Origin: Burkholderiaceae bacterium | Lineage (GTDB): Bacteria; Pseudomonadota; Gammaproteobacteria; Burkholderiales; Burkholderiaceae_C | Length of the DNA: 64,000 nucleotides | Direction: 5' to 3' | Assembly: GCA_024235915.1 (NCBI GenBank) | Contig: JACKLO010000016.1 | Location: 62,001 to 126,000, forward strand | Shown: positions 44,181-54,795 of the stretch, in pieces | Layout of the letters: every line of letters starts with the position of its first letter | Numbering within the stretch: the first letter of the stretch is position 1 | The notes under the pieces: generated by a model | What the model saw: only the letters and a program-made list of their open reading frames with translations | Told to the model about the DNA's origin: nothing | Databases searched by the model: none | Made by a program: the position numbers and the translations under genes

Positions 44181-45143
44181 CTAAACCGCCGCCAGGGCGT
44201 CGAAGACACGGACCGCGTCATCAAGTCGCCCGTACGCGAAATCCAGGCAGTCACAGCGATCGATGAGTGCAGTCATCGCCCGAAAGCCATCCAAACCCAA
44301 CTGCGGGCCATTGAAGCTGTTCTGCGCCAGATCCAGCACGGTTTCCGCCTTGTCCCGCGGGGTGAGTTCGGCTTGGGCGTCGGCCACCCAACGTGGAAAG
44401 ACGATCCAAGCCGGAACCGCCGGCTCGTTCATTCGAGCGAGATGCTCGGCGGGCACCCGCATGTGCGCCACAGTGCCTTTGGTGGTGTCGTGCGTCGGAT
44501 CGCAGAACACGGCCTCAGGGGCGAAGGCGCCGATGATGTCGATGGACCGGTTCTTCAGACTGACCGGGCGTGCCACCGGCCACACACGGCTGGCATCCAG
44601 ATCAATCACGGTGAGTTCGTCCGACAGCAGTCTCCAGCCCCGATGAAGCAGCGCAGCGCACAGCGTGCTCTTGCCCGAACCCGACGGCGCCGGCAGGATG
44701 ACGGCCCGCCCTCCCCGTTCAAGAACGGCGGCGTGCGCGGTCAGATGGTCGAAACTGAGTGTGGTGGCGCAGAAGTTGAGGCCCCACTCCATCAGTGGAA
44801 ATGCATGGCCCAGAGGCAGCGGCTCGAACAAGGGCTGACCGTCGAAATAGGCGAGCACCTGCGGCTTCACCCAGCGCCTGAGGTTGGCTGGACGTTGAAC
44901 GCTCAGGGTGAAATCGCAATAGGAGCCCGCGTCCAGCAGCGGATAGTCGGCGTACAACAACGCCACGGCCCGGGAGATGGCCGGCACATCCGAGAGGAGC
45001 CGAAGACGATACAAACCCGTCTGCAGCGCCAAACCGCCAGACGCCAGTCGTGCACGGATCCCGGCCTCGCCCAGGGTGGAGACCGTCAGCCCAAGACCGG
45101 CGTGATCCAGCCCAGCTTTTTCAATCGATCCAGCACTTCGCAT
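44181..45143 (-). CDS. HprK-related kinase A
   Basis: A 320-residue protein related to the kinase domain of HPr kinase/phosphorylase. An N-terminal region (YADYPLLDAGSYCDFTLSV) precedes a P-loop at about 153-160 ([10 protein letters not shown]) and LLSDELTVIDLD, which holds the acidic catalytic segment; VARPVSLKN follows. The bifunctional HprK C-terminal signature is not obvious. Such kinases occur in HPr-rel-A cassettes and, in lasso-peptide clusters, phosphorylate the precursor's C-terminal Ser. ATG 45143 overlaps the PqqD-like gene by 58 bases; it is the only ATG before the conserved part, and it lacks a clear Shine-Dalgarno. Confidence 0.85.
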   Translation of the reverse strand: MRSAGSIEKAGLDHAGLGLTVSTLGEAGIRARLASGGLALQTGLYRLRLLSDVPAISRAVALLYADYPLLDAGSYCDFTLSVQRPANLRRWVKPQVLAYFDGQPLFEPLPLGHAFPLMEWGLNFCATTLSFDHLTAHAAVLERGGRAVILPAPSGSGKSTLCAALLHRGWRLLSDELTVIDLDASRVWPVARPVSLKNRSIDIIGAFAPEAVFCDPTHDTTKGTVAHMRVPAEHLARMNEPAVPAWIVFPRWVADAQAELTPRDKAETVLDLAQNSFNGPQLGLDGFRAMTALIDRCDCLDFAYGRLDDAVRVFDALAAV

Positions 45144-45406
45144 ACGGCCACCGACAACGTGTGATTGTCGGTGAGCTCAAGGTCACCAGCGAGCGTGGCC
45201 ACCAGCGCCTCGCGTGAGGTTTCACCGCCCTCGATGCAAGCCATCACCGCAGCGGCCAAGGGATCGAACAAGTGGGTTTCGCCCGAGATCGCCTCGAATG
45301 CAACTGAGGCTTCACCCCAATCCCGCCAGTGCAGTTGGACGGTGGGATTGACCCGCCATCGCTGAAGCCCAAGCAAGCGACCTGAAGCCGCTGGATCCAC
45401 GCCCAC
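45086..45406 (-). CDS. PqqD-family (RRE-like) protein of an HPr-rel-A type cassette
   Basis: About 106 residues. The conserved part is WRVNPTVQLHWRDWGEASVAF, FEAISGETHLFDPLAAAVMA, and a C-terminal helix-turn region. PqqD domains bind leader peptides and present them to modifying enzymes. The start is uncertain: the frame opens directly after the TGA of the Cys-rich gene, with TTG 45409, GTG 45406, GTG 45400 and TTG 45376 as candidates and no good Shine-Dalgarno for any. The preceding gene is in the same frame, separated only by that TGA. Confidence 0.8.
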   Translation of the reverse strand: MGVDPAASGRLLGLQRWRVNPTVQLHWRDWGEASVAFEAISGETHLFDPLAAAVMACIEGGETSREALVATLAGDLELTDNHTLSVAVCEVLDRLKKLGWITPVLG

Positions 45407-45409
45407 CAA

Positions 45410-46138
45410 TCAGGACATCCGATCTTCCTGGCAGTTTGTGAAGAACTGCTTCGCCTTCTCGCGCTTGCTGTAGTCCCAACCGTTCTCGTAGTTGTGCATC
45501 TCAACGATCGATTTGCAGTCGTATGAGAAGTCAGTGACCTTGGTGGCATTCAGACAAGCTGTGATCCACGTGCAATGTTCCGAGGAACCGTCCAGGTCAC
45601 GCATGTGCTTGCCGATGGACCACTCGTTCTTGTCGTACGAGTTGTCATTGCAGCCGCTGTTCGTGGTTTGCCCGATGAGCTTCTTGTATGAGTCCGTGGA
45701 ATAGCACTTGACGGTGCCGCTTCGACCACCGTAACAATAGGCTCCTCCAGAATCCTTCTTCCAGCGGGTACCGTCGTTGTAGACAGGCTTGCAGGTACCG
45801 TCGCTCTTGGTCTCGCACTTGTAGTAGGAGCGGTGGTAGCTGTCGCACTCGACCGTATCTTGGGCGCGCGCCGATGTAATCGCTGACTGCATGCCAGAAA
45901 CCGAATTCCGGACCCACTTCTTCTTGCCGTCGTGAGTGACCGGATCGGTCTTGTTGTAGCACTTCTTGCGGCCCTCGCTACCACCAGCCAAGGCTGACAA
46001 CGGCGCGCCGGCACCCACTGCCGCCGCCCCGGCCGTCAGGCCGCGCAGCAGTTGGCGACGGCGCTCGATCGATGCCGTCGAGACAGACGACGGCTCGGGC
46101 ATGGCATCTGGGTTGGGGGCCGGGCGTTCGGTACTCAT
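45410..46138 (-). CDS. Cys-rich exported protein of unknown function (candidate cassette substrate)
   Basis: 242 residues. The N-terminus has a twin-arginine-like signal (IERRRQLLRGLTAGAAAVGA, predicted cleavage after ALAG near residue 57). The mature part contains 11 Cys and is rich in Lys, Tyr, Ser, Asn and Asp (KKCYNK, VECDSYHRSYYKCETK, GAYCYGG, SGCNDNSYDKNEW, HCTWITACLN). The last residues are QEDRMS, so Ser is C-terminal. No known family was recognised. The gene is AT-richer than its surroundings with different codon use, suggesting transfer. ATG 46138 has AAGG upstream and a promoter about 80 bases before it. It is first in the set with PqqD-like, kinase and nucleotidyltransferase genes. 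Confidence 0.7.
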   Translation of the reverse strand: MSTERPAPNPDAMPEPSSVSTASIERRRQLLRGLTAGAAAVGAGAPLSALAGGSEGRKKCYNKTDPVTHDGKKKWVRNSVSGMQSAITSARAQDTVECDSYHRSYYKCETKSDGTCKPVYNDGTRWKKDSGGAYCYGGRSGTVKCYSTDSYKKLIGQTTNSGCNDNSYDKNEWSIGKHMRDLDGSSEHCTWITACLNATKVTDFSYDCKSIVEMHNYENGWDYSKREKAKQFFTNCQEDRMS

Positions 46139-46570
46139 GCGGATGACCTTGCTCAATGCGGACTGCCGGCAGCCACGTTGGGCGACGTGCTCCGGGGGAA
46201 ACTTGCACTGGCAAAAGCATAAACCTTGCCGGACGCCTGATGCAAACCAGAAACGCCATATCCGACAGGGACTTACTGGAAAATCACACACCAATGATGC
46301 CGGCGGCGGCCCAGCTTTCCATGCACCTGCCAAAAATTCCGACACCCGCATTCACAGGTGCTGTGCGAGGCTTCCAGAGGCCTCCGGTCGAAGCGATGCA
46401 GTGAAGACGGTGGGCGTGGCGCCGCCACTCGTTCGTGTTCCAACCAGCAGAGCCCTCCGCCGCCCCGAATCCTTGGCCCACATCCTGCCCCGCCTGACAG
46501 CACGTGCGAGGCATGGCCGCATCAGGAACTTACCTGGGCAGCCCGGCCAAGCGGCCGCACGGAAAGTACG
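46139..46570. other. 432-base gene-poor region
   Basis: No convincing gene was found. The left part holds the leader and promoter of the Cys-rich gene; the rest up to the SGNH hydrolase stop is moderately AT-rich with no hairpin plus T-run. A 37-codon frame on the plus strand (46291-46404) has no support. The lower GC of the left half continues from the cassette and may mark the edge of an acquired segment. Confidence 0.5.
46216..46245 (-). promoter_or_regulatory. promoter of the Cys-rich/PqqD/kinase cassette
   Basis: TTGCAT (46245-46240) and TATGCT (46221-46216) are spaced 18 bases apart on the minus strand. The predicted start near 46209 gives a leader of about 70 bases. The match is good for sigma-70 and lies in the AT-richer segment. 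Confidence 0.6.
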
Positions 46571-47305
46571 TCAGGCGCGCCTCACACCGTGCGGCGACAT
46601 GCAGGCTTGGGTGACCACGTGCCTGGCGAGCATCGCCGCACACTGGCGATAAGCCGGTTCACCCGGGTGAAAGCCATCCTCGGCCATGACACCGCGATTG
46701 AGCTGCATGCCCCAGTCTGCATGGGAGACGTCACTGCGGCCGGCAACCCACTCCGCCAGCGCGCGGTCATGCCGGCGTGCGTCGGCCCCGGCGATCCAGC
46801 GCAGCGGCCGCGGCAGGCCAGGAAACTGATGCACCGGCGGCAACGCCGCAAACACCACATGGCGCACACCGCATCGGTTGCGCAGTTCGTCGGCCAAGGC
46901 CTCGCGCGCCCGCACCGCGCGGTGCGACGGCACCTGCTCCACCACATCATTGACGCCGGTCACCACGATCGCGATGTCCGCATGCACCGGACCGTCACCG
47001 CGCAGCAGGTCCATCGCCTGTGCGCTGGTGACGCCGCTGCGCGCCAGCAGCCGCCAGTGCACGCGCGTGCCGGTGGCCTCGGCCACACGCCGGGCCAGGG
47101 GGCCAGCCAACGCCTGCGACTGGCGCTGCACCCCCACGCCGGCCGCCGACGAATCGCCGATCACCAGCAGGCGCAGCGGTGGACCGATGCCCACCGCACC
47201 GCTGCGTGGCCCAGGCGGCTCCGGCAACACCGGCACCGAGCGCCGCGCAAGCAGCGCCTGCGCCACCAGCAACGGCGACAGGGCCAGCTTCAGCGCAAGC
47301 GACAT
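46571..47305 (-). CDS. SGNH/GDSL-family hydrolase
   Basis: A 244-residue esterase/lipase-like protein. Block I is LLVIGDSSAAGVGVQ (catalytic Ser), block III VVTGVNDVV (Asn), and block V EDGFHPGEPAY (Asp and His). A hydrophobic N-terminus (LALKLALSPLLVAQALLA) may be an anchor or signal peptide. It lies 13 bases after the enoyl-CoA hydratase gene and is probably the last gene of the beta-oxidation operon, suggesting an acyl-ester substrate. Confidence 0.87.
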   Translation of the reverse strand: MSLALKLALSPLLVAQALLARRSVPVLPEPPGPRSGAVGIGPPLRLLVIGDSSAAGVGVQRQSQALAGPLARRVAEATGTRVHWRLLARSGVTSAQAMDLLRGDGPVHADIAIVVTGVNDVVEQVPSHRAVRAREALADELRNRCGVRHVVFAALPPVHQFPGLPRPLRWIAGADARRHDRALAEWVAGRSDVSHADWGMQLNRGVMAEDGFHPGEPAYRQCAAMLARHVVTQACMSPHGVRRA

Positions 47306-47318
47306 CGGCGCAGGTCGA

Positions 47319-48104
47319 TCAGGAAAACTTCGAAAAGTCCGGCGCGCGCTTCTGGAAGAAGGCCTGGAAAGCCTCCATTGCCTCCGGGCTGCGCAGCCGG
47401 GCGCTGAACAGCGCCCCTTCTTCGGCGATGACCTTCAGGATCTCGGCCCGCTGGGGCTGGCGCATCAGCCGCTTGGCCTCGCGCACCGCACCCGGCGGCA
47501 GCGCATTGAAACGCTCGGCGACACGACGCGCGTGCAATGCGACTTCCGACGCAGGCAACACGGCGTTGGCGATGCCGCACTCGACCGCCTGTTCGCCGGT
47601 GAAGGGGTCGCCCAGGAGCAGCTTCTCCGCCGCCCGACGCGGGCCCATCAGCTGGGGCACCAGCAGGCTGGACGCGTATTCCGGCACCAGGCCCAGGCCG
47701 ACAAAGGGCATGGCCAGGCGAGCGTCGTCCGCGACGTAGACAAAGTCGCAGTGCAGCAGCATGGTCGTGCCGATGCCGATCGCCGCGCCGGTGACGGCCG
47801 CGACCACAGGCTTGTCGATCTCCAGCAGCGCCTTCATGAACTGGAACACCGGCGCCTCTTCTGTGGCGCTGCCGCCGGCACCCGGCGGGCGGGCCATGAA
47901 GTCCTCGATGTCGTTGCCCGTGGTGAAGATGCTCGGCTGCCCGGTGATCAGCACGGCACGCACGGCACCGTCGGCCGCGGCCGCCCGCAAAGCGTCGGCC
48001 ATCGCCTGGTACATCGCGACCGTCAGCGCGTTCTTCTTCTCCGGGCGGGCGATCTCGATGGTGGCGACGCCGTTGAGCGTGGCGGTCTTGATGTGTTCGC
48101 TCAT
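47319..48104 (-). CDS. enoyl-CoA hydratase/isomerase
   Basis: A 261-residue crotonase-fold protein: IARPEKKNALTVAMY, FTTGNDIEDF (oxyanion NH donor), AAVTGAAIGIGTTMLLHCD, and MPFVGLGLVPEYASS with a catalytic Glu. Members hydrate or isomerise enoyl-CoA. It follows the thiolase by two bases. ATG 48104 gives the usual N-terminus; the frame is open 17 codons further into the thiolase gene. Confidence 0.88.
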   Translation of the reverse strand: MSEHIKTATLNGVATIEIARPEKKNALTVAMYQAMADALRAAAADGAVRAVLITGQPSIFTTGNDIEDFMARPPGAGGSATEEAPVFQFMKALLEIDKPVVAAVTGAAIGIGTTMLLHCDFVYVADDARLAMPFVGLGLVPEYASSLLVPQLMGPRRAAEKLLLGDPFTGEQAVECGIANAVLPASEVALHARRVAERFNALPPGAVREAKRLMRQPQRAEILKVIAEEGALFSARLRSPEAMEAFQAFFQKRAPDFSKFS

Positions 48105-48106
48105 GC

Positions 48107-49303
<1,197 letters not shown>

Positions 49304-49317
49304 GTTCGTCGCTCCGA

Positions 49318-51714
49318 TCAGTTGCGGACGGGCTTGCCGGTCTGCAGCATGCCCATGATGCGTTCCTGGGTCTTGGGGTGCTCGAGCAGGCCGCAGAAGT
49401 GCTTGCGCTCCAGCGTCATCAGGTAGTCCTCGGTCACCATCGATCCGGCGTCGACATCGCCGCCGCAGACCACGTCGGCGATCAGGCTGGCGATGTGGAA
49501 GTCGTGCGCGCTGGCGAAGCCGCCGTCGCGCAGGTTCACCAGCTGGCCCATGATGGTGGCCTTGGCGTTGCGGCCGGCCACTGGGAACAGCGCCTTGTGC
49601 GGCGGCCGGTAGCCCGAGGCCGCCATCGCCTTGGCCTGCGCGATCGCCACGAACAGCAGTTCGTCCTTGTGCGGCACGATCACGTCGTCCCACAGCAGCC
49701 AGCCGCTGGCACGCGCCTCGAGCGCGCTGGTGGCCACCTTGGCCATCGCGGCGCTGGTGAAGCCGTCGGTCAGGAATTGCAGCAGGTCGGCCTTCGCGTT
49801 GCCGGCAGCGGCCATCTCGGCCGCGCGGCGTGCGATGTAGGCCAGGCCACCGCCACCCGGGATCAGGCCCACGCCCACTTCGACGAGGCCGACGTAGCTT
49901 TCCAGGTGCGCCACGCGACGCGCACAGTGCACTGCGAGTTCGCAGCCGCCGCCCAGTGCCAGACCGCGCATCGCGGCCACCACCGGCACCTGCGCGTAAC
50001 GGATGCGCAGCATCGCATCCTGCAGTTTCTTCTCCTCGGGCGCGATGCCCTTGGCGCCGAGCTTCATGAACACCGGCAGCAGCGACTCCAGGTTCGCGCC
50101 GGCGGAGAACACGTCGTCGGGCGACCAGATCACCAAGCCCTGGTACTTCTGCTCCGCGATCTCCACGGCCTTGAGCAGGCCCTCTGTAACGGCTGGCGAA
50201 ATCAGGTGCAGCTTGGCAGTGATGCTGGCGATCAGCACCTCGCCGTCCAGGCTCCAGACACGGATCTCGTCGTTGGCAAATTCCTCGGTGCCGCTCTTCA
50301 GCGGGACCGCTGCGCCGCTGCCGAGCACCGACTCCGGGAAGTGCTGGCGGGCATAGACCGGCAGCGTGCTGCGGGCCACCCAGCGTGCGCTGGCCGCGCT
50401 CCAGGAACCCTCCGGCCGGTGCACACCACCGGCAGCGGCCACCGGGCCGCTGAACACCCATTCGGGCAGCGGCGCGCTCGACAGCGCCTTGCCGGCCTCG
50501 ATGTCCTCCTTCACCCACTGGGCCACCTGGGCCCAGCCGGCCTCCTGCCAGAGTTCGAACGGACCCTGCTTCATGCCGAAGCCCCAGCGCATCGCGAAGT
50601 CCACATCGCGCGCGCTGTCGGCGATGTCGTGCAGGTGTACCGCCACGTAGTGGAAGCTGTCACGCAGGATGGCCCACAGGAACTGGGCCTGCGGGTGGCT
50701 GCTCTCGCGCAGCAGTTTCAGGCGCTCGGCAGCGGGCTTCTTCAGGATGCGGTCGACCAGCGGGTCGGCCTTGGCGCCGCCCTTGACGTACTCGCCACTC
50801 GTGGGGTCCAGGCGCAGGATGTCCTTGCCCACCTTCTTGTAGAAGCCGGCGCCGCTCTTCTGGCCCAGCGCTCCCTGCTCGATCAGCTTGCCCAGCACCG
50901 GCGGTGTGGCGTAGCTGCTGAAGAAGGGATCGCTCTGCAGGTTGTCCTGCAGCGTCCTGATGACGTGCGCCATGGTGTCCAGGCCCACCACGTCGGCGGT
51001 GCGGAAGGTGCCGCTGCTGGCGCGGCCCATCTTCTTGCCGGTGAGGTCGTCGACGACGTCGTAGCTCAGGCCGAAGTTCGCCGCCTCCTGGATCGTCGCC
51101 AGCATGCCGGCGATGCCGACGCGGTTGGCCACGAAGTTGGGCGTGTCCTTGGCGCGCACCACGCTCTTGCCGACCGCCGTGGTGACGAAGCTCTCGAGCT
51201 GGTCGAGGATGTCGGGCAGCGTCGTCGGCGTCGGGATCAGCTCCACCAGGCTCATGTAGCGCGGCGGGTTGAAGAAGTGGATGCCGCAGAAGCGCGGGCG
51301 GATGCTCTCCGGCAACGCCTCGCTCAGCTTCGTGATCGACAGGCCCGAGGTGTTGCTGGCGACGATGGCCGCCGGGTTCAGCGCCGGCGCGATCTTGGTG
51401 TACAGGTCCAGCTTCCAGTCCATGCGCTCGGCGATGGCCTCGATGACGAGGTCGCAGCCGGCCAGCAGGTCCAGGTGTTCCTCGTAGTTGGTCGGCTGGA
51501 TCAGCGCCGCGTCGGCGGCCACACCCAGCGGGGTAGGCTTGAGCTTCTTCAGGTTCTCGATGGCCTTGAGCGCGATGCCGCTCTTGGGGCCTTCCTTGGC
51601 CGGCAGGTCGAACAGCACCACGGGCACCTTGCAGTTCACGAGCTGGGCGGCGATCTGCGCGCCCATCACGCCGGCGCCGAGCACGGCGACCTTGCGGACA
51701 TGGAATCGGTTCAT
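49318..51714 (-). CDS. 3-hydroxyacyl-CoA dehydrogenase/enoyl-CoA hydratase, FadN-type domain order
   Basis: A 798-residue bifunctional beta-oxidation enzyme. Here the dehydrogenase comes first (NAD motif VAVLGAGVMGAQIAA at about 8-22; FCGIHFFNPPRYMSLVE; DTPNFVANRVG). The crotonase domain is C-terminal (about 560 onward: MRGLALGGGCELAVHC and VEVGVGLIPGGGG with Glu residues). E. coli FadB has the opposite order; this arrangement matches Bacillus FadN and many betaproteobacteria. ATG 51714 has GGAG eight bases upstream. Confidence 0.93.
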   Translation of the reverse strand: MNRFHVRKVAVLGAGVMGAQIAAQLVNCKVPVVLFDLPAKEGPKSGIALKAIENLKKLKPTPLGVAADAALIQPTNYEEHLDLLAGCDLVIEAIAERMDWKLDLYTKIAPALNPAAIVASNTSGLSITKLSEALPESIRPRFCGIHFFNPPRYMSLVELIPTPTTLPDILDQLESFVTTAVGKSVVRAKDTPNFVANRVGIAGMLATIQEAANFGLSYDVVDDLTGKKMGRASSGTFRTADVVGLDTMAHVIRTLQDNLQSDPFFSSYATPPVLGKLIEQGALGQKSGAGFYKKVGKDILRLDPTSGEYVKGGAKADPLVDRILKKPAAERLKLLRESSHPQAQFLWAILRDSFHYVAVHLHDIADSARDVDFAMRWGFGMKQGPFELWQEAGWAQVAQWVKEDIEAGKALSSAPLPEWVFSGPVAAAGGVHRPEGSWSAASARWVARSTLPVYARQHFPESVLGSGAAVPLKSGTEEFANDEIRVWSLDGEVLIASITAKLHLISPAVTEGLLKAVEIAEQKYQGLVIWSPDDVFSAGANLESLLPVFMKLGAKGIAPEEKKLQDAMLRIRYAQVPVVAAMRGLALGGGCELAVHCARRVAHLESYVGLVEVGVGLIPGGGGLAYIARRAAEMAAAGNAKADLLQFLTDGFTSAAMAKVATSALEARASGWLLWDDVIVPHKDELLFVAIAQAKAMAASGYRPPHKALFPVAGRNAKATIMGQLVNLRDGGFASAHDFHIASLIADVVCGGDVDAGSMVTEDYLMTLERKHFCGLLEHPKTQERIMGMLQTGKPVRN

Positions 51715-51731
51715 GGTTTCTCCAGGGAAAG

Positions 51732-52172
51732 TCATTCGGCGCGTTGCCAGGTCTGGGTGCGGCCCAGCAACGGCATGCCGATGTAGCCGCGCACATCCAG
51801 CGCCTTGCCGCCATTCTTGGGCGACAGGCGCACCTTGTAGGTCTTGCCGTTGTTGGGGTCGAGGATGCTGCCGCCGTCCCACACCGATTCCTCGGTGGCG
51901 CTCTTGCTCACGCCTTCGAGGATGGCCATGCCCACGATGGGCTGGCCCTTGCGGGCGTCGGTGCAGGCATCGCAGACCGGGTCGGGCTTGGCCGGGTTGA
52001 TCAGGCGCTCGATGCGGCCGACCAGCTTGCCGTCCTGCTCGACGATGCGCACGTAGGACTTCTCGGTCTTCGTCTCGTCGTCGATGGTCTTCCACAGGCC
52101 CACGGGCGTGGCCTGCGCCCACACCAGGGGCGCGGCCAGGCTCAGCAACAGGGCGGTCAGGTGACGGCGCAT
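51732..52172 (-). CDS. DUF2147 periplasmic protein
   Basis: 146 residues with a signal peptide (LTALLLSLAAPLVWA, cleavage near 19). The compact DUF2147 domain follows: PVGLWKTIDDETKTEKSYVRI, CDACTDARKGQPIVGMAIL, LDPNNGKTYKVRLSP, and GYIGMPLLGRTQTW. Two Cys in CDAC. Function is unproven, but the domain often accompanies lipid genes, and here it sits between two beta-oxidation genes. ATG 52172 has AGGAG upstream. Confidence 0.88.
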   Translation of the reverse strand: MRRHLTALLLSLAAPLVWAQATPVGLWKTIDDETKTEKSYVRIVEQDGKLVGRIERLINPAKPDPVCDACTDARKGQPIVGMAILEGVSKSATEESVWDGGSILDPNNGKTYKVRLSPKNGGKALDVRGYIGMPLLGRTQTWQRAE

Positions 52173-52183
52173 CGGGGATCTCC

Positions 52184-53974
<1,791 letters not shown>

Positions 53975-53978
53975 CGTG

Positions 53979-54617
53979 TTACTCCTGGGAAGACGGGACG
54001 GGAGGCTGGTAATCGGCCACGACACGTGCAAAGCCGCGCCGTGCGCGGTCCAGCGTGCCGGGGTTGCGCAGGAAACGCGCGTCGTGATGCAGGGCCAGGA
54101 TCAGACCGTGGACCTCGAACAGCATCTGCAGGGGGTCGGTGTCGGCGCGCAGCTGGCCGCTGTCGATGGCCTGGCGAATGGCGCGCTCCAGCGCCGCATG
54201 CCAGGCGCGCACCATGGACGCGAGCGCATCACGGACGGGGCCAGGCCGGTCATCGAACTCGACGGCGCCACTGATGTAGATGCAGCCGGAGTCCAGTTCC
54301 ACCGACACACGCCGCACCCAGTTTTCGAACAGCGTGCTCAGCCGCGGCAGGCCGCGCGGCTCGCGGATCGCGGGGAAGAAGACCTCTTCCTCGAAGCGCG
54401 CGTGGTATTCACGGATGACGGAGATCTGCAACTCTTCGCGCGAGCCGAAATGGGCGAAGACGCCCGACTTGCTCATGCCCGTCACCTCGGCGAGAGCACC
54501 GATCGACAAACCCTCCAGCCCCATGTGCGACGCCATGCCCAGGGCCGCGTCGAGGATCGCGGCGCGGGTCTGTTGGCCCTTCTGCAGGGCACGGGCGTGG
54601 TGGGTGGATGTGGACAC
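53979..54617 (-). CDS. TetR-family regulator of the beta-oxidation operon
   Basis: A 212-residue TetR protein. The N-terminal DNA-binding domain is AAILDAALGMASHMGLEGLS followed by GALAEVTGMSKSGVFAHFGSR; the ligand-binding C-terminal domain is helical. It heads the operon, immediately upstream of the acyl-CoA dehydrogenase, which points to an acyl-CoA or fatty-acid ligand (compare PsrA/FadR-type TetR proteins). A 14-base perfect palindrome lies 10 bases before its GTG start, suggesting autorepression. Confidence 0.9.
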   Translation of the reverse strand: MSTSTHHARALQKGQQTRAAILDAALGMASHMGLEGLSIGALAEVTGMSKSGVFAHFGSREELQISVIREYHARFEEEVFFPAIREPRGLPRLSTLFENWVRRVSVELDSGCIYISGAVEFDDRPGPVRDALASMVRAWHAALERAIRQAIDSGQLRADTDPLQMLFEVHGLILALHHDARFLRNPGTLDRARRGFARVVADYQPPVPSSQE

Positions 54618-54626
54618 GGCAGAAGA

Positions 54627-54640
54627 AACGAACGTTCGTT
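54627..54640. promoter_or_regulatory. TetR operator palindrome
   Basis: AACGAACGTTCGTT is a perfect 14-base palindrome. Its sequence and place, just before a tetR gene heading a beta-oxidation operon, match operators of TetR-type fatty-acid regulators. A consensus -35 TTGACA (54676-54671, minus strand) lies upstream; the palindrome would sit at or just past the transcription start. Confidence 0.75.
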
Positions 54641-54757
54641 CTATTTTGCAGATCCCGCTGCTCTGCGCCGTGTCAAATCCGTGCGATTTCTAGGGTCACA
54701 CGTCTAGATGACGCTGGCGTGATGGCGGCTCGATGCCCCAGGCGGTTCATGGGGAGA

Positions 54758-54787
54758 TTGAAGCCGGCACGGTGCTTGCATTACGCT
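54758..54787 (+). promoter_or_regulatory. promoter of the HNH gene
   Basis: TTGAAG (54758-54763), an 18-base spacer and TACGCT (54782-54787). The predicted start falls at 54794-54796, essentially at the chosen ATG, so the mRNA may be leaderless. Confidence 0.5.
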
Positions 54788-54795
54788 ACGCACAG

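Noticed and set aside
45410..45412. Selenocysteine at the TGA between the Cys-rich and PqqD-like frames
   Set aside because: No SECIS-like hairpin was noticed directly downstream and neither family is known to use selenocysteine; ordinary termination is simpler.
46291..46404. 37-codon frame on the plus strand in the gap after the Cys-rich gene
   Set aside because: No Shine-Dalgarno, no recognisable product, and length is within chance expectation.
49378..51786. Open frame of 802 codons opposite the FadN-like gene
   Set aside because: Low-complexity antisense translation without any family motif; the opposite strand encodes a clear bifunctional enzyme.
54733..54795. Longer HNH protein starting at ATG 54733
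   Set aside because: The segment overlaps the predicted promoter and homologues begin at the MEVLQLD-type sequence.
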